Assembly: GCA_902363665.1 (NCBI GenBank)
Contig: CABJAW010000016.1
Location: forward strand, 1 to 64,000
Direction: 5' to 3'
DNA length: 64,000 nucleotides
Source: Lachnospiraceae bacterium
GTDB lineage: Bacteria; Bacillota; Clostridia; Lachnospirales; Lachnospiraceae
In this document: one piece after another, positions 28,121 to 37,022 of the stretch
How the letters are laid out: every line of letters begins with the position of its first letter
Position numbering within the stretch: the first letter of the stretch is position 1
Notes under the pieces: generated by a model
Database searches by the model: none
Told to the model about the DNA's origin: nothing
What the model saw: only the letters and a program-made list of their open reading frames with translations
Program-made: the position numbers and the translations under genes

Positions 28121-29302
28121 TTATCTGCGGCAAAGGAAAATACCGGCTTCCTTTGTAATAGAAAATCCGCCCTGTACTTTTTTCTCGACAAAGGCGCGGA
28201 AATCATGGTAGCGGTCGAGCAGTAATTGATTTTGATTCCCGTGACAGGAAAGAATGTACTCGATCAGCGGTTCCGGGCGGTCAAGACGGATCGCATCCTC
28301 ATACATGCGCCTGGAAACGGAGGAAAAATATGGCTGCAGGAGACTGGCACCACCTGAGAGACCGAAGCGGTCGTACAGCTTTTCTGCAGAGAGGACGATA
28401 CGGGCATCAAAGTCCTGGACAAGTGCGCTGATCTCCTGCATGTGGTGTTTTCCATAGGTACTGCAGATGAAAGTTCCGCCGGGACGCAGGACACGTCGGA
28501 CTTCTTCGAAGACGGAAGCGAGATCATTGCAGTAAAACAGGACGTGATTGGCAAAGATAAGGTCAAAGGATTCATCCGGAAACGGAATGGAGCAACAGTC
28601 AAAGCTCAGAAAAGAAAAACGCCTGTCCTGCGCACCGATGGTTCGCCGGGCATCACGCAGCATGCCATCCGAGATATCAGAGAGCGTGATGTGTACGTGG
28701 TCCGGGATACGGTCTCTGTTTTCCTGCCAGAGTGCGCCGGTGCCGCAGCCGACTTCAAGTATTTCCATGCCGGAGTGAATAGTGCTTTGCCGGTACAGCC
28801 AGGGAAACCAGCCTTCCTGATTGGTGGAATAATCGCGGTGCAGCCGGATGCGCGCGGAAATATTTGTGGCATCCTGGTACTGTGTTTTGAGGCTTTTTTC
28901 CATATTAGTGAGGTGGATCAGATCGAGCATCTGGCTCCAGTCGATCTGCTTTTGCTCGCCGATGGCAGAAATGGTGTTGTCGATTGCGTGTTCGACGAGC
29001 TGAAGCTGTTCCATGCGGTCCTGAATCAGTTTTTTCTGCATTTTCAGAGAGCTGAGCATGAAGTGGCAGTCAAGGTCATTGATTGTCATCTCACGGATGT
29101 CATCGAGTGAGAAACCAAGGTATTTGAGCAAAAGAATCTGCTGCAGCCTGGCAAAATCAGAATCTGTATAAAAACGGGCACCGGACGGTGTGACGCAGGA
29201 AGGCTTCAGGATATTCTGTTTATCATAAAAACGGATTGTGCGAACCGAGACGCTTGCCATTTTCGCAAACTGTCCGGAGGAATAGTAGCCGGGTAATTTC
29301 AT
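28121..29302 (-). CDS. MerR-family regulator fused to a SAM-dependent methyltransferase
   Basis: 393 residues. Residues about 7-75 are a MerR winged helix (YSSGQFAKMASVSVRTIRFY), followed by a coiled-coil helix (about 85-125). From about 150 on there is a class I methyltransferase: SAM motif ILEVGCGTGALW (about 180-191), LSDISDGML and an ANHVLFYCN motif-IV region. The protein thus couples DNA binding with a methyltransferase or SAM-sensing domain in place of the usual small effector domain. It is oriented like rfbA and lies just upstream, making it the obvious candidate for the palindrome in the rfb promoter. Ligand or methyl acceptor is unknown. Confidence 0.85.
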   Translation of the reverse strand: MKLPGYYSSGQFAKMASVSVRTIRFYDKQNILKPSCVTPSGARFYTDSDFARLQQILLLKYLGFSLDDIREMTINDLDCHFMLSSLKMQKKLIQDRMEQLQLVEHAIDNTISAIGEQKQIDWSQMLDLIHLTNMEKSLKTQYQDATNISARIRLHRDYSTNQEGWFPWLYRQSTIHSGMEILEVGCGTGALWQENRDRIPDHVHITLSDISDGMLRDARRTIGAQDRRFSFLSFDCCSIPFPDESFDLIFANHVLFYCNDLASVFEEVRRVLRPGGTFICSTYGKHHMQEISALVQDFDARIVLSAEKLYDRFGLSGGASLLQPYFSSVSRRMYEDAIRLDRPEPLIEYILSCHGNQNQLLLDRYHDFRAFVEKKVQGGFSITKEAGIFLCRR

Positions 29303-29367
29303 GAGGCTCCTTTCTGTGGAAAATGAAATGACGGTGTAGGTTTTCCTGACATTGAGCAGGCAGGTAT

Positions 29368-29396
29368 ATTATAGTAAAAAAAGAGAAGAAGTGCAA
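29368..29396 (-). promoter_or_regulatory. Promoter of the merR-methyltransferase gene
   Basis: On the minus strand TTGCAC (plus-strand 29391-29396) and TATAAT (29368-29373) are 17 bp apart. The normal spacer suggests constitutive or repressed, not MerR-activated, transcription. Confidence 0.55.
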
Positions 29397-29417
29397 TCAG
29401 GGTCTCATACTTCGTAC

Positions 29418-29446
29418 TTGACAGAATTCGGGAAAAAGTGAATAAT
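29418..29446 (+). promoter_or_regulatory. Thioredoxin promoter
   Basis: TTGACA (29418-29423), 17-bp spacer, AATAAT (29441-29446), just upstream of trxA. Confidence 0.6.
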
Positions 29447-29477
29447 GAAGAAAAAACAAAGGAAAAGGAGAATAAAA

Positions 29478-29786
29478 ATGGCAGTACTTACAATAACAAA
29501 AGAAAATTTTGAGGAGAAAGTATTAAAGGCAGACAAGCCGGTGCTGATTGATATCTGGGCCGTATGGTGCGGACCGTGCCAGATGCTTGCACCGATCGTG
29601 GAGGAGATCAGCGAGGCACATCCGGAGATCATCGTTGGAAAGGTTAATGCAGATGAGGAGATGGAGCTGGTACAGCGGTTCAAAGCAGCTGCAATCCCGA
29701 TGCTGGTACTGATGAAAAACGGAGAGATCGTGAAAAAATCCGTCGGATATAAGACGAGAGAAGAACTGGAAGCAGAACTGTTTTAG
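29478..29786 (+). CDS. trxA: Thioredoxin
   Basis: 102 residues from ATG 29478 with AAAGGAG upstream; the frame extends further but has no earlier site. The active site is IWAVWCGPCQML (about 26-37), with the cis-Pro loop AAIPMLVLMKNG. It reduces protein disulfides in the cytoplasm. No thioredoxin reductase is adjacent. Monocistronic. Confidence 0.93.
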   Translation: MAVLTITKENFEEKVLKADKPVLIDIWAVWCGPCQMLAPIVEEISEAHPEIIVGKVNADEEMELVQRFKAAAIPMLVLMKNGEIVKKSVGYKTREELEAELF

Positions 29787-29812
29787 TTAATATTAAGTTT
29801 TTCTAAAGTGGG

Positions 29813-29863
29813 TTGACATCTCGCCTTTTTATGGTATTATTTGAATAACTCGCAGTGCGAGAT
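29813..29863 (+). promoter_or_regulatory. Promoter and operator-like palindrome of the gltA-marR operon
   Basis: TTGACA (29813-29818) and TATTAT (29835-29840) have a 16-bp spacer. Just downstream is a perfect 13-bp palindrome CTCGCAGTGCGAG (29849-29861), and an ATCTCGC/GCGAGAT pair brackets the -10 (29818-29824, 29857-29863). The position over the start site and the MarR gene in the operon suggest autoregulation. Confidence 0.6.
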
Positions 29864-29956
29864 ATCTGGTGCGCAAAGGACATTTTTGACGATATGGAGA
29901 AAGTGCCGGTGACCGTCGGATCAGAGAAATGAATAAAACAGGGGAGGGCATCTGAT

Positions 29957-31300
29957 ATGAATATGAATGAATTTACCGCAGAGCATGCGAAGAAGTGCCA
30001 GCAGGTTGATACGATCGATAAGGATCTGTATCTGAAATACGGTGTGAAGCGCGGACTGCGTGACCTGAACGGACAGGGCGTCCTGACCGGACTGACAAAT
30101 ATTTCCAATGTGGTCGCCTTTAAACAGGAAGACGGACAGCGCGTTCCCTGCGATGGACAGCTGTGGTACCGCGGATACAATGTGGAAGATCTGATCCGGG
30201 GCAGCGGAGATTCCCTGTTTGGATTTGAAGAGACAGCATACCTGCTTTTGTTTGGGGAACTGCCGTCCGAGACAGAGATGGAGAATTTTAAAGAGGTGCT
30301 TGCACTAAGCAGAGACCTTCCGACGAATTTTGTGCGTGACGTTATCATGAAAGCGCCGAGTGCCGACATCATGAATTCCATGACGAAAAGTGTGCTGACG
30401 CTTGCATCGTATGATAAGGATGCTACGGTTCTTGAGCTGGACAATGTACTGCGCCAGTGTATGATGCTGATCAGCGTTTTTTCGATGCTGGCGGTATATG
30501 CTTATCACGCATACAACCATTATGACAAAGATGGAAGCATGTACATTCACCGCCCGGATCCGTCACTTTCCACCGCTGAAAATTTCCTGCGAATGCTGCG
30601 TCCGGACAAAGAGTTCAACCATCTGGAAGCGAAAGTGCTTGAGGTTGCACTGATCCTGCATATGGAGCATGGCGGCGGAAACAATTCCACATTTACGACG
30701 CGTGTCGTCACGTCGTCAGGTTCAGATACATATTCTGCGATTGCAGCGGCACTCTGTTCTCTGAAGGGACCCAGGCATGGCGGAGCAAATCTGATGGTCA
30801 TGAAAATGATGGATGATATCCGCGCACATGTGAAAGATTATAAGGACGACGAGGAGATAGAGTATTATCTGGCGAAGATCCTGAATAAAGAGACGTTTGA
30901 CCATAAAGGACTGATCTATGGTATGGGACATGCGGTCTATTCGGTGTCTGATCCGCGTGAACGCGTACTGAAGAGCTTTGTGGAGCGTCTTGCAGTGCAG
31001 AAAAACAGAGAGGAAGACATGGGGCTGTATCAGCGGATCGAGGAGATTGCGCCGATACTGATCGCAAAACAGCGCAAGATGTATAAAGGCGTCAGCCCGA
31101 ACATCGACTTCTACAGTGGTTTTGTGTATGAGATGCTTGGCATTCCGATGGAGCTGTATACGCCGCTGTTCGCGATTGCACGTATTACCGGCTGGAGTGC
31201 GCACCGGATTGAGGAGCTGGTGAGCATGGAGAAGATCATCCGTCCGGCTTATAAGAGCCTGATGGTAGAGCGTGAGTATGTGCCGAGAGATCAGCGCTGA
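29957..31300 (+). CDS. gltA: Citrate synthase
   Basis: 447 residues. Catalytic residues are seen in HMEHGGGNNSTFTTR, the LKGPRHGGAN His and the YGMGHAVYSVSDPR His, with the Asp in SPNIDFYSGF. It condenses acetyl-CoA and oxaloacetate to citrate. No aconitase or isocitrate dehydrogenase is adjacent; in anaerobes this usually serves glutamate synthesis. It has an AGGGGAGGG site before ATG 29957 and is followed six bases later by a MarR regulator. Confidence 0.95.
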   Translation: MNMNEFTAEHAKKCQQVDTIDKDLYLKYGVKRGLRDLNGQGVLTGLTNISNVVAFKQEDGQRVPCDGQLWYRGYNVEDLIRGSGDSLFGFEETAYLLLFGELPSETEMENFKEVLALSRDLPTNFVRDVIMKAPSADIMNSMTKSVLTLASYDKDATVLELDNVLRQCMMLISVFSMLAVYAYHAYNHYDKDGSMYIHRPDPSLSTAENFLRMLRPDKEFNHLEAKVLEVALILHMEHGGGNNSTFTTRVVTSSGSDTYSAIAAALCSLKGPRHGGANLMVMKMMDDIRAHVKDYKDDEEIEYYLAKILNKETFDHKGLIYGMGHAVYSVSDPRERVLKSFVERLAVQKNREEDMGLYQRIEEIAPILIAKQRKMYKGVSPNIDFYSGFVYEMLGIPMELYTPLFAIARITGWSAHRIEELVSMEKIIRPAYKSLMVEREYVPRDQR

Positions 31301-31306
31301 GGCAAA

Positions 31307-31861
31307 GTGATAATGAACAGAACAGAGTGTGGGAAAGCGAAAGGACAGGAGGCTGCCTGCCGGCTGGAGATGCAAAATAGCGCAGATCCGTTTCTTTTAG
31401 AGCTGCAGAAGACAACGGAAGAGTCGGCAGATGCGATCAGCCGGGAGCTGTATGTCATGTTTGCCAATCTTGGCAGATGGCATCTGCAAAAAGAAGCGAC
31501 GGCCAGTATAAGTGGCGAGGAGGGACTGCTTCATTACCTCGCATACAAGAAAAACGGAGTGTCATCTGGTTTCCTGAAAGAGCAGCTGGATGTCGGCTCC
31601 GGCAGAATGGCGGATATATTAAAGCGCCTGGAAGAAAAGGAACTGATTTCGAGAAGGGATGATCCGAAAGACAGCAGAAAAGTGATTGTATATATCACGG
31701 AGCAGGGCCGGGAGCATGCGGTGCGGACGAATGAACGGCTGTATGTATGGTACCGAAAACTGCAGGCGTATCTTGGCGAGCACGACAGCAGGGAGCTGGT
31801 ACGGATCCTGAGGCGTCTGGGAAGCTTCGAGGAAGAGCGATCGGCAGGGAAAGAAGCATAG
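31307..31861 (+). CDS. MarR-family transcriptional regulator
   Basis: 184 residues from GTG 31307 (an ATG follows two codons later). The winged helix occupies about 75-150, with FLKEQLDVGSGRMADILKRL (recognition helix) and SRRDDPKDSRKVIVYIT (wing with the typical D-x-R). It is six bases after gltA and likely part of the same transcript. It may bind the palindrome in the gltA promoter. The inducer is unknown. Confidence 0.85.
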   Translation: MIMNRTECGKAKGQEAACRLEMQNSADPFLLELQKTTEESADAISRELYVMFANLGRWHLQKEATASISGEEGLLHYLAYKKNGVSSGFLKEQLDVGSGRMADILKRLEEKELISRRDDPKDSRKVIVYITEQGREHAVRTNERLYVWYRKLQAYLGEHDSRELVRILRRLGSFEEERSAGKEA

Positions 31862-31880
31862 CAGGGCTTTGAAAGGAATA

Positions 31881-31933
31881 AAAAAGTCAGAAGAGATCAC
31901 ATCATTGTAAAATGAGATATCTTCTGACTTTTT
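31881..31933. terminator. Bidirectional terminator between marR and the ABC transporter
   Basis: AAAAAGTCAGAAG pairs with CTTCTGACTTTTT, giving A and T runs at both feet, suitable for both converging operons. Confidence 0.8.
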
Positions 31934-31945
31934 GTTTGTTCTGAG

Positions 31946-32740
31946 TTACCCAAGCAGTGCCTGGTCGTTTGCAAATTCTTCGCCGCTGACTTTTTCAAAC
32001 TGCTCAAGCAGATCTTTTACCGTCAGCTTTTTCTTTTCTTCTCCGCTGATGTCGAGAATGATTTTTCCCTCACTCATCATGATCAGGCGGTTGCCGTGAA
32101 GGATCGCATCACGCATATTGTGTGTGATCATCAGAGTAGTCAGATGGTCACGGTTGACGATCTGATCGGTGATCGAGAGTACCTTGGCAGCGGTTTTCGG
32201 GTCAAGCGCAGCGGTGTGCTCGTCAAGCAGCAGAAGCTTTGGCTTCTTCAGGGTGGCCATAAGCAGTGTGAGCGCCTGACGCTGTCCGCCGGAGAGAAGT
32301 CCTACTTTGGAGGTGAGACGGTTTTCAAGACCAAGACCGAGGGAAGCGAGCAGGGAAACGTATTCCTCCCGCTCCTGCTTCGTGATACCGGGACGGAGAG
32401 AACGTCTGTTTCCACGGCGCTTCGCGAGTGCCAGATTTTCCTGAATTTCCATTGTGGCTGCGGTTCCGGTCATCGGATCCTGGAAAACACGCCCGAGATA
32501 GACGGCACGCTTATGTTCCGGAAGTTTGGTGACATCATTCTCGTCGATGAGGATGCTGCCTTCGTCGACAAACCAGGTGCCGGCCACCGCATTGAGCAAA
32601 GTCGATTTTCCGGCTCCGTTTCCACCGATGACTGTGACGAAATCTCCGTCATTTAAGGAGAGAGAAACGCCGTTGAGTGCTACCTTTTCATTGATAGTAC
32701 CGGGATTAAAGGTTTTGTAGATATTTTTCAGCTCAAGCAT
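31946..32740 (-). CDS. ABC transporter ATP-binding protein (TrpZ-like)
   Basis: 264 residues. Walker A GGNGAGKSTL (about 38-47), the Q loop, signature LLSGGQRQALTLL, Walker B LLLLDEHTAALD and the H-loop ITHN are all present. It overlaps the permease gene by eight bases and energises the same importer. Confidence 0.93.
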   Translation of the reverse strand: MLELKNIYKTFNPGTINEKVALNGVSLSLNDGDFVTVIGGNGAGKSTLLNAVAGTWFVDEGSILIDENDVTKLPEHKRAVYLGRVFQDPMTGTAATMEIQENLALAKRRGNRRSLRPGITKQEREEYVSLLASLGLGLENRLTSKVGLLSGGQRQALTLLMATLKKPKLLLLDEHTAALDPKTAAKVLSITDQIVNRDHLTTLMITHNMRDAILHGNRLIMMSEGKIILDISGEEKKKLTVKDLLEQFEKVSGEEFANDQALLG

Positions 32741-33659
32741 TTGAATTTCCTCCCCGTTTCATAGGTTTTGAAAAATATTTTCCCTTCCAGTACGGAGTCG
32801 CCAGGAAGATGGCAACGACGATTGCGGAAAGGAGCTTCAGCAGGTCGGTATCAATGCCGAGCCAGATGACGGTCTGCAATACAAGATAGTAGAGGATGGA
32901 ACCAAGTGCAACACCGAGGAGACGCAGTGCAAAATTGCGGAAAATTTTGCTGAATACAGCCTCTCCGATGATGACAGCTGCCAGACCGATGACGATGGCA
33001 CCGCGGCCCATATTGACATCTGCAAAGCCCTGGTACTGTGCAAGCAATGCACTGGAAAGAGCGACAAGACCGTTTGAAACCATCAGGCCAAGCACTTTAT
33101 TGAAGCTGGTGTTGATGCCCTGTGCGCGGGACATGCTGCTGTTGCAGCCGGTTGCGCGGATCGCACAGCCAAGCTCGGTGCCGAAGAACCAGTACAGTAC
33201 GGCGATCAGAACGAGGATAAAGACAGCGACGACAAAGATTGTATTCTGATAGAATGGTACGCCTTTGATGTAGCGCAGAGAGACGAGCAGATCATATTTT
33301 CCGACAGAGATTGCCTGATTTGCCTTTCCCATGATTTTCAGATTGACGGAGTAAAGAGAAAGCTGGGTCAGAATACCGGAAAGGATTGCCGGGATTCCCA
33401 TGCAGGTGTGAAAGATACCGGTAGCAAGTCCGGTGAGCATGCCTGCACCCGTGGCTGCCAGCATGGATGGCCAGACACCAAAACCGGCCTGCATCATCAT
33501 AATGCAGACCGCACCGCCGGTACACATGGAGCCGTCAACAGTCAGATCGGCGAAATCAAGAATGCGAAACGTAAGATATACGCCGATCGCCATAATACCC
33601 CAGATCAGTCCCTGGGCGACCGCGCCCGGGAGCGCATTGATGAGAGTCATGATATTCAT
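32733..33659 (-). CDS. ABC transporter permease (TrpY-like)
   Basis: 308 residues with eight or nine hydrophobic spans of the branched-chain-amino-acid/ribose type (BPD_transp_2). TFRILDFADLTVDGS near residue 30 is typical of permeases paired with ABC_sub_bind proteins. Middle gene of the operon. Confidence 0.9.
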   Translation of the reverse strand: MNIMTLINALPGAVAQGLIWGIMAIGVYLTFRILDFADLTVDGSMCTGGAVCIMMMQAGFGVWPSMLAATGAGMLTGLATGIFHTCMGIPAILSGILTQLSLYSVNLKIMGKANQAISVGKYDLLVSLRYIKGVPFYQNTIFVVAVFILVLIAVLYWFFGTELGCAIRATGCNSSMSRAQGINTSFNKVLGLMVSNGLVALSSALLAQYQGFADVNMGRGAIVIGLAAVIIGEAVFSKIFRNFALRLLGVALGSILYYLVLQTVIWLGIDTDLLKLLSAIVVAIFLATPYWKGKYFSKPMKRGGNSNA

Positions 33660-33732
33660 AAAAAAGTTCCTCCAGTTCAGATTGAATCGAAAATATCCGC
33701 TTTGACAGGGAGACTGCGCAGATGACAGGAAA

Positions 33733-33777
33733 GCCGGAGAAGGACTGCGCCAAAAGAACGTCAGTCCGTTTCCGGCT
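33733..33777 (-). other. Strong intercistronic hairpin between binding protein and permease
   Basis: GCCGGAGAAGGACTG (33733-33747) pairs with CAGTCCGTTTCCGGC (33763-33777), with one internal mismatch. There is no long T-run. Such hairpins often protect the upstream binding-protein mRNA and reduce permease levels. Confidence 0.55.
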
Positions 33778-33864
33778 TGTTTGAACGCAGTCGCTTCGCG
33801 TCCTGCGAATGTCCGATTTATAAGCAGAGCAGTCTTTTTCAGAACGTACTGCTTTTTCTGCGTC

Positions 33865-34863
33865 TTATTCGGTTACAGCTTCGGTCTGGGCCTCTGCGTC
33901 AGATGCACCGATCGCAACGTAGTCATCCGGAACAGTGACACCGAGCTGCTCGCAGATCTCTGCATTGTACTCTTTAGTAAATTTCGGAGCATATTCGATC
34001 GGCATGGCAGAGATATCTTCGCCGTCTGCAAGGATTCTTACGGCCATCTCGCCGGTTGCATAGCCAAGGTCATAGTAGTTGATGGAAAGAGTCGCTACGC
34101 CGCATCCGGCACAGATACCTTCCTCACCTGCGATAACCGGAACCTGTTCCGGAAGGCAGATATTGTTGATGATCTCTGTGTTGGAAGCAACGGTGTTGTC
34201 CGTCGGTACGTAGATTACGTCTGACTCGGAAACAGCGGTTGTTACAACAGAGGAAAGATCGTTGGAATCAGAGAATGCGTAATATTCACACGTATAACCA
34301 AGATCCTCAAGAGCAGCCTTTACAGTATCTACCTGATACTGGGAATTTGGTTCAGCGGAGCAGTAGAGAAGTCCTACATTTTTTGCATCCGGGAACAGCT
34401 CCTGAAGCATGGCTGCCTGCTGATCAAGCGGAGCAAGATCAGAAGTACCGGAAATATTTCCGCCGACAGTACCGTTGAAATCATCAAGACCGAGTGCTAC
34501 GCCATATTCCGTAACTGCGGTACCGAGGATCGGGATCGTATCAGTGCCTGCCGCTGCGGCCTGCAACGCAGGTGTGGCGTTTGCAAGGATCAGATCCACA
34601 TCGTTGGAAACGAAGCTGTTGATGATGGTGGAACACGTATTGGAATCGCCCTGTGCATTCTGCTCGTCAAATGTAACTGCGTCGCCGAGCTTGTCGGTAA
34701 GCGCGTCCTTAAAGCCCTCTGTTGCTGCGTCGAGTGCGACATGCTGCACAAGCTGACAGATACCAACATTGTACGTCTGGCTTTCCTCAGCGCCGACCGG
34801 GCAGACCGTCATGACTCCGACTGCTGCAGCTACGAGGAGCGCAGAAATAACATTCTTTTTCAT
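33865..34863 (-). CDS. ABC transporter substrate-binding protein (ABC_sub_bind, TrpX-like)
   Basis: 332 residues with a signal peptide (about 1-25, cleavage near PVGA). The remainder is the ABC_sub_bind fold: VGICQLVQHVALDAATEGF (about 32-50), DLILANATPALQAAA and VGLLYCSAEPNSQYQV. Known relatives bind aromatic amino acids such as tryptophan. No lipobox is convincing. The ligand is inferred from family only, since no T-box or trp gene is present. Confidence 0.85.
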   Translation of the reverse strand: MKKNVISALLVAAAVGVMTVCPVGAEESQTYNVGICQLVQHVALDAATEGFKDALTDKLGDAVTFDEQNAQGDSNTCSTIINSFVSNDVDLILANATPALQAAAAGTDTIPILGTAVTEYGVALGLDDFNGTVGGNISGTSDLAPLDQQAAMLQELFPDAKNVGLLYCSAEPNSQYQVDTVKAALEDLGYTCEYYAFSDSNDLSSVVTTAVSESDVIYVPTDNTVASNTEIINNICLPEQVPVIAGEEGICAGCGVATLSINYYDLGYATGEMAVRILADGEDISAMPIEYAPKFTKEYNAEICEQLGVTVPDDYVAIGASDAEAQTEAVTE

Positions 34864-34904
34864 AGTGATATACCTCCTGTGTGAGAAATAATACTGCGGC
34901 TCAC

Positions 34905-34965
34905 CAACGCTTTAAACTGCCGCAAAATCTGCGAAAAGTATAACGCTTTAAAGCAGAAAAGTCAA
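34905..34965 (-). promoter_or_regulatory. Promoter of the ABC operon with repeated AACGCTTTAAA operator
   Basis: On the minus strand TTGACT (plus-strand 34960-34965) and TATACT (34937-34942) have a 17-bp spacer. The spacer contains the perfect palindrome GCTTTAAAGC (34945-34954) within AACGCTTTAAAGC, and AACGCTTTAAA recurs downstream of the start at 34907-34917. Two near-identical sites 36 bp apart suggest a cooperative repressor. Confidence 0.55.
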
Positions 34966-35001
34966 GCAAAATAGAAAGATTTACATTTTTCGAAAAACAG
35001 A

Positions 35002-35030
35002 TTGTATTTGCCGACCGTGCCATGTAGAAT
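35002..35030 (+). promoter_or_regulatory. Promoter of the GH20 gene
   Basis: TTGTAT (35002-35007), 17-bp spacer, TAGAAT (35025-35030); the start codon at 35066 has GGGAGG upstream. Confidence 0.5.
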
Positions 35031-35065
35031 AGAACTGATAAAAATGTATTTTTCGGGAGGTTTTT

Positions 35066-37009
35066 ATGGATTTCACTTTGACAGAAGATTCACAAAAATA
35101 CGAACGCGGCTTCCGGGAACTGCTTTCGGAGCGCGGTTATGACTGCAAGTCGGGAATACGTGTACAGCTGAAAGAAAGTACAGAGCGTGAAATTACCATC
35201 TCTTATGAAAAAGAGCAGGCGGTGATTACGGCGTCTGAGACGGCATTTCTGTATCGCGGCCTGATGAGTCTTGTGATGCAGCTGGAGGCGCATGGGACAG
35301 AGAAGCCGTATGCAAAGCGGGAAGAAATCTGGCTGGATCACAACGGCTGCATGGTCGACAGTTCCAGAAACTGTGTCATGAGCGTGTCAGCGGCGAAGGC
35401 ATGGCTGAGAATGCAGGCCTGTGTCGGAATGAATGTGATGATGCTGTACACGGAGGACACGTATGAAGTACCGGAATATCCGTATTTCGGTGCACTCCGG
35501 GGCAGATATACAGCGGAAGAATTTAAAGAGCTGGATGATTACGCGCAGATGCTTGGTATTGAGCTGATACCGTGTATCGAGGCGCTTGGCCATCTGCAGC
35601 AGCCGCTTCGCTGGCCGGCGATGCGGGATCTGCGGGATACGAGTGATATTGCGCTTGTCGGAGATGAAAAAGTTTATGATTTTCTGCGAGCCTGCATCCG
35701 GCAGGTATCGCGCTGTTTCCGGACAAGAAAGGTACATCTTGGAATGGACGAAGCATGGAGCCTTGGCCTTGGAAAATATCTGATTAAAAATGGCTATACG
35801 CCGAAGCGGGAGATCATCCGCCAGCATATGGACCGGGTGATGGAACTGTGCAAAGAAGAAGGACTGGAACCGATGATCTGGTCAGATATGTATTTCCGCG
35901 TTCACTCGGAGACTGAAGATTATTATAATGTAAAGCCGGATACCGATATGCGGACAGGTGCGCTTCCGCCGGAAGGAATGTCGCTTGTTTACTGGGACTA
36001 TTACCATACGGATGAGGAATACTACCGCAATTATATCAAACTGCACCGCCAGCTGACCGACCGCGTGATTTTTGCAGGCGGTGGCTGGACGTGGTGCGGA
36101 ATCGCTCCGGCGCTGCAGACAGCAGAGGCAGTGACGCGTGCGGCATTTCGTGCGTGCCGGGCAGAAAAGCTGCGGGATGCAATCTATACGCTGTGGGCGG
36201 ATGATGGTACGGAAACACCTCAGTTTGCCGGACTTGGACCGGTGATTCTCGCTGCAGAATACGGATTTGGAGAAGAACCGGATGAAAAACGGATCAGCGG
36301 GCAGTTTGAATTCCTGACCGGCTGTGATTATCAGACGTATCTGGAACTTGGAAAATTTGATCTTCCGTCCGGCAAGATGTCTGACGGAGCAGTCGGGGCA
36401 GATCCGTCTAAAGGACTGTTTTTCCAGGACCTGCTGCTTGGAATTTATGATGGGCAGACAGAGGGCGTGCGTTACGGAAGCTATTATCGGGAGATCGCAG
36501 AAAAGCTGGAGAGCGGAAAAGCACTGCACAGGACAGTCCCGGGCTTCTGGAGCACAGAGATGAAAGGGATTTTGGACCTGTATGAAATGGAGGCGGGCAT
36601 TCTGTCAAAGAAAGCGGACCTTGGACTTCAGATCCTGGAAGCTTATCAGAAGGGGGAAAAAGAAGTTCTGAAGAACATCGCGGAGACAGAAATCCCTGCG
36701 CTTACCGCCGGAGTTCGGCGCTGCCACAGTCTGCGTGAGACGCTCTGGATGAACGAAGGAAAGGTATTTGGCTGGGAAGTCCTTGATATCCGCTATTATG
36801 GCATGAGCGGCCGCATGGAGAGTACAGCAAAACGGCTGAAGGCCTATGCAGACGGAGAACTGATATCGCTTCCGGAGCTGGAGGAAAAACGTCTTCCGGT
36901 CTTCCCTGAAAATACAGGTGAGCGGAGAATGGAGGGAGGATATCTTTCCTGGATCGATATCGCCGCAGTATCACCGCTTGCGTGGGCATGGCTGCCGCAG
37001 GTATACTAA
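35066..37009 (+). CDS. Cytoplasmic beta-N-acetylhexosaminidase (GH20)
   Basis: 647 residues without signal peptide or membrane span. An N-terminal GH20b-like domain (about 1-90) is followed by a TIM barrel: ACVGMNVMMLYTEDTYE (about 115), IPCIEALGHLQQ and the catalytic Asp-Glu pair in HLGMDEAW (about 225-232). It removes terminal GlcNAc or GalNAc from oligosaccharides taken up by the cell, probably from host mucin or milk glycans or chitin fragments. Free sugars could be phosphorylated by the NahK-like kinase encoded at 11829-12950. The C-terminal 250 residues are helical and of no known role. Confidence 0.9.
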   Translation: MDFTLTEDSQKYERGFRELLSERGYDCKSGIRVQLKESTEREITISYEKEQAVITASETAFLYRGLMSLVMQLEAHGTEKPYAKREEIWLDHNGCMVDSSRNCVMSVSAAKAWLRMQACVGMNVMMLYTEDTYEVPEYPYFGALRGRYTAEEFKELDDYAQMLGIELIPCIEALGHLQQPLRWPAMRDLRDTSDIALVGDEKVYDFLRACIRQVSRCFRTRKVHLGMDEAWSLGLGKYLIKNGYTPKREIIRQHMDRVMELCKEEGLEPMIWSDMYFRVHSETEDYYNVKPDTDMRTGALPPEGMSLVYWDYYHTDEEYYRNYIKLHRQLTDRVIFAGGGWTWCGIAPALQTAEAVTRAAFRACRAEKLRDAIYTLWADDGTETPQFAGLGPVILAAEYGFGEEPDEKRISGQFEFLTGCDYQTYLELGKFDLPSGKMSDGAVGADPSKGLFFQDLLLGIYDGQTEGVRYGSYYREIAEKLESGKALHRTVPGFWSTEMKGILDLYEMEAGILSKKADLGLQILEAYQKGEKEVLKNIAETEIPALTAGVRRCHSLRETLWMNEGKVFGWEVLDIRYYGMSGRMESTAKRLKAYADGELISLPELEEKRLPVFPENTGERRMEGGYLSWIDIAAVSPLAWAWLPQVY

Positions 37010-37022
37010 GGTTGGCGAGGAT

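Noticed and set aside
34864..35065. T-box upstream of the TrpX-like transporter
   Set aside because: No T-box core, specifier loop or terminator/antiterminator pair could be found; only promoter and short repeats are present.
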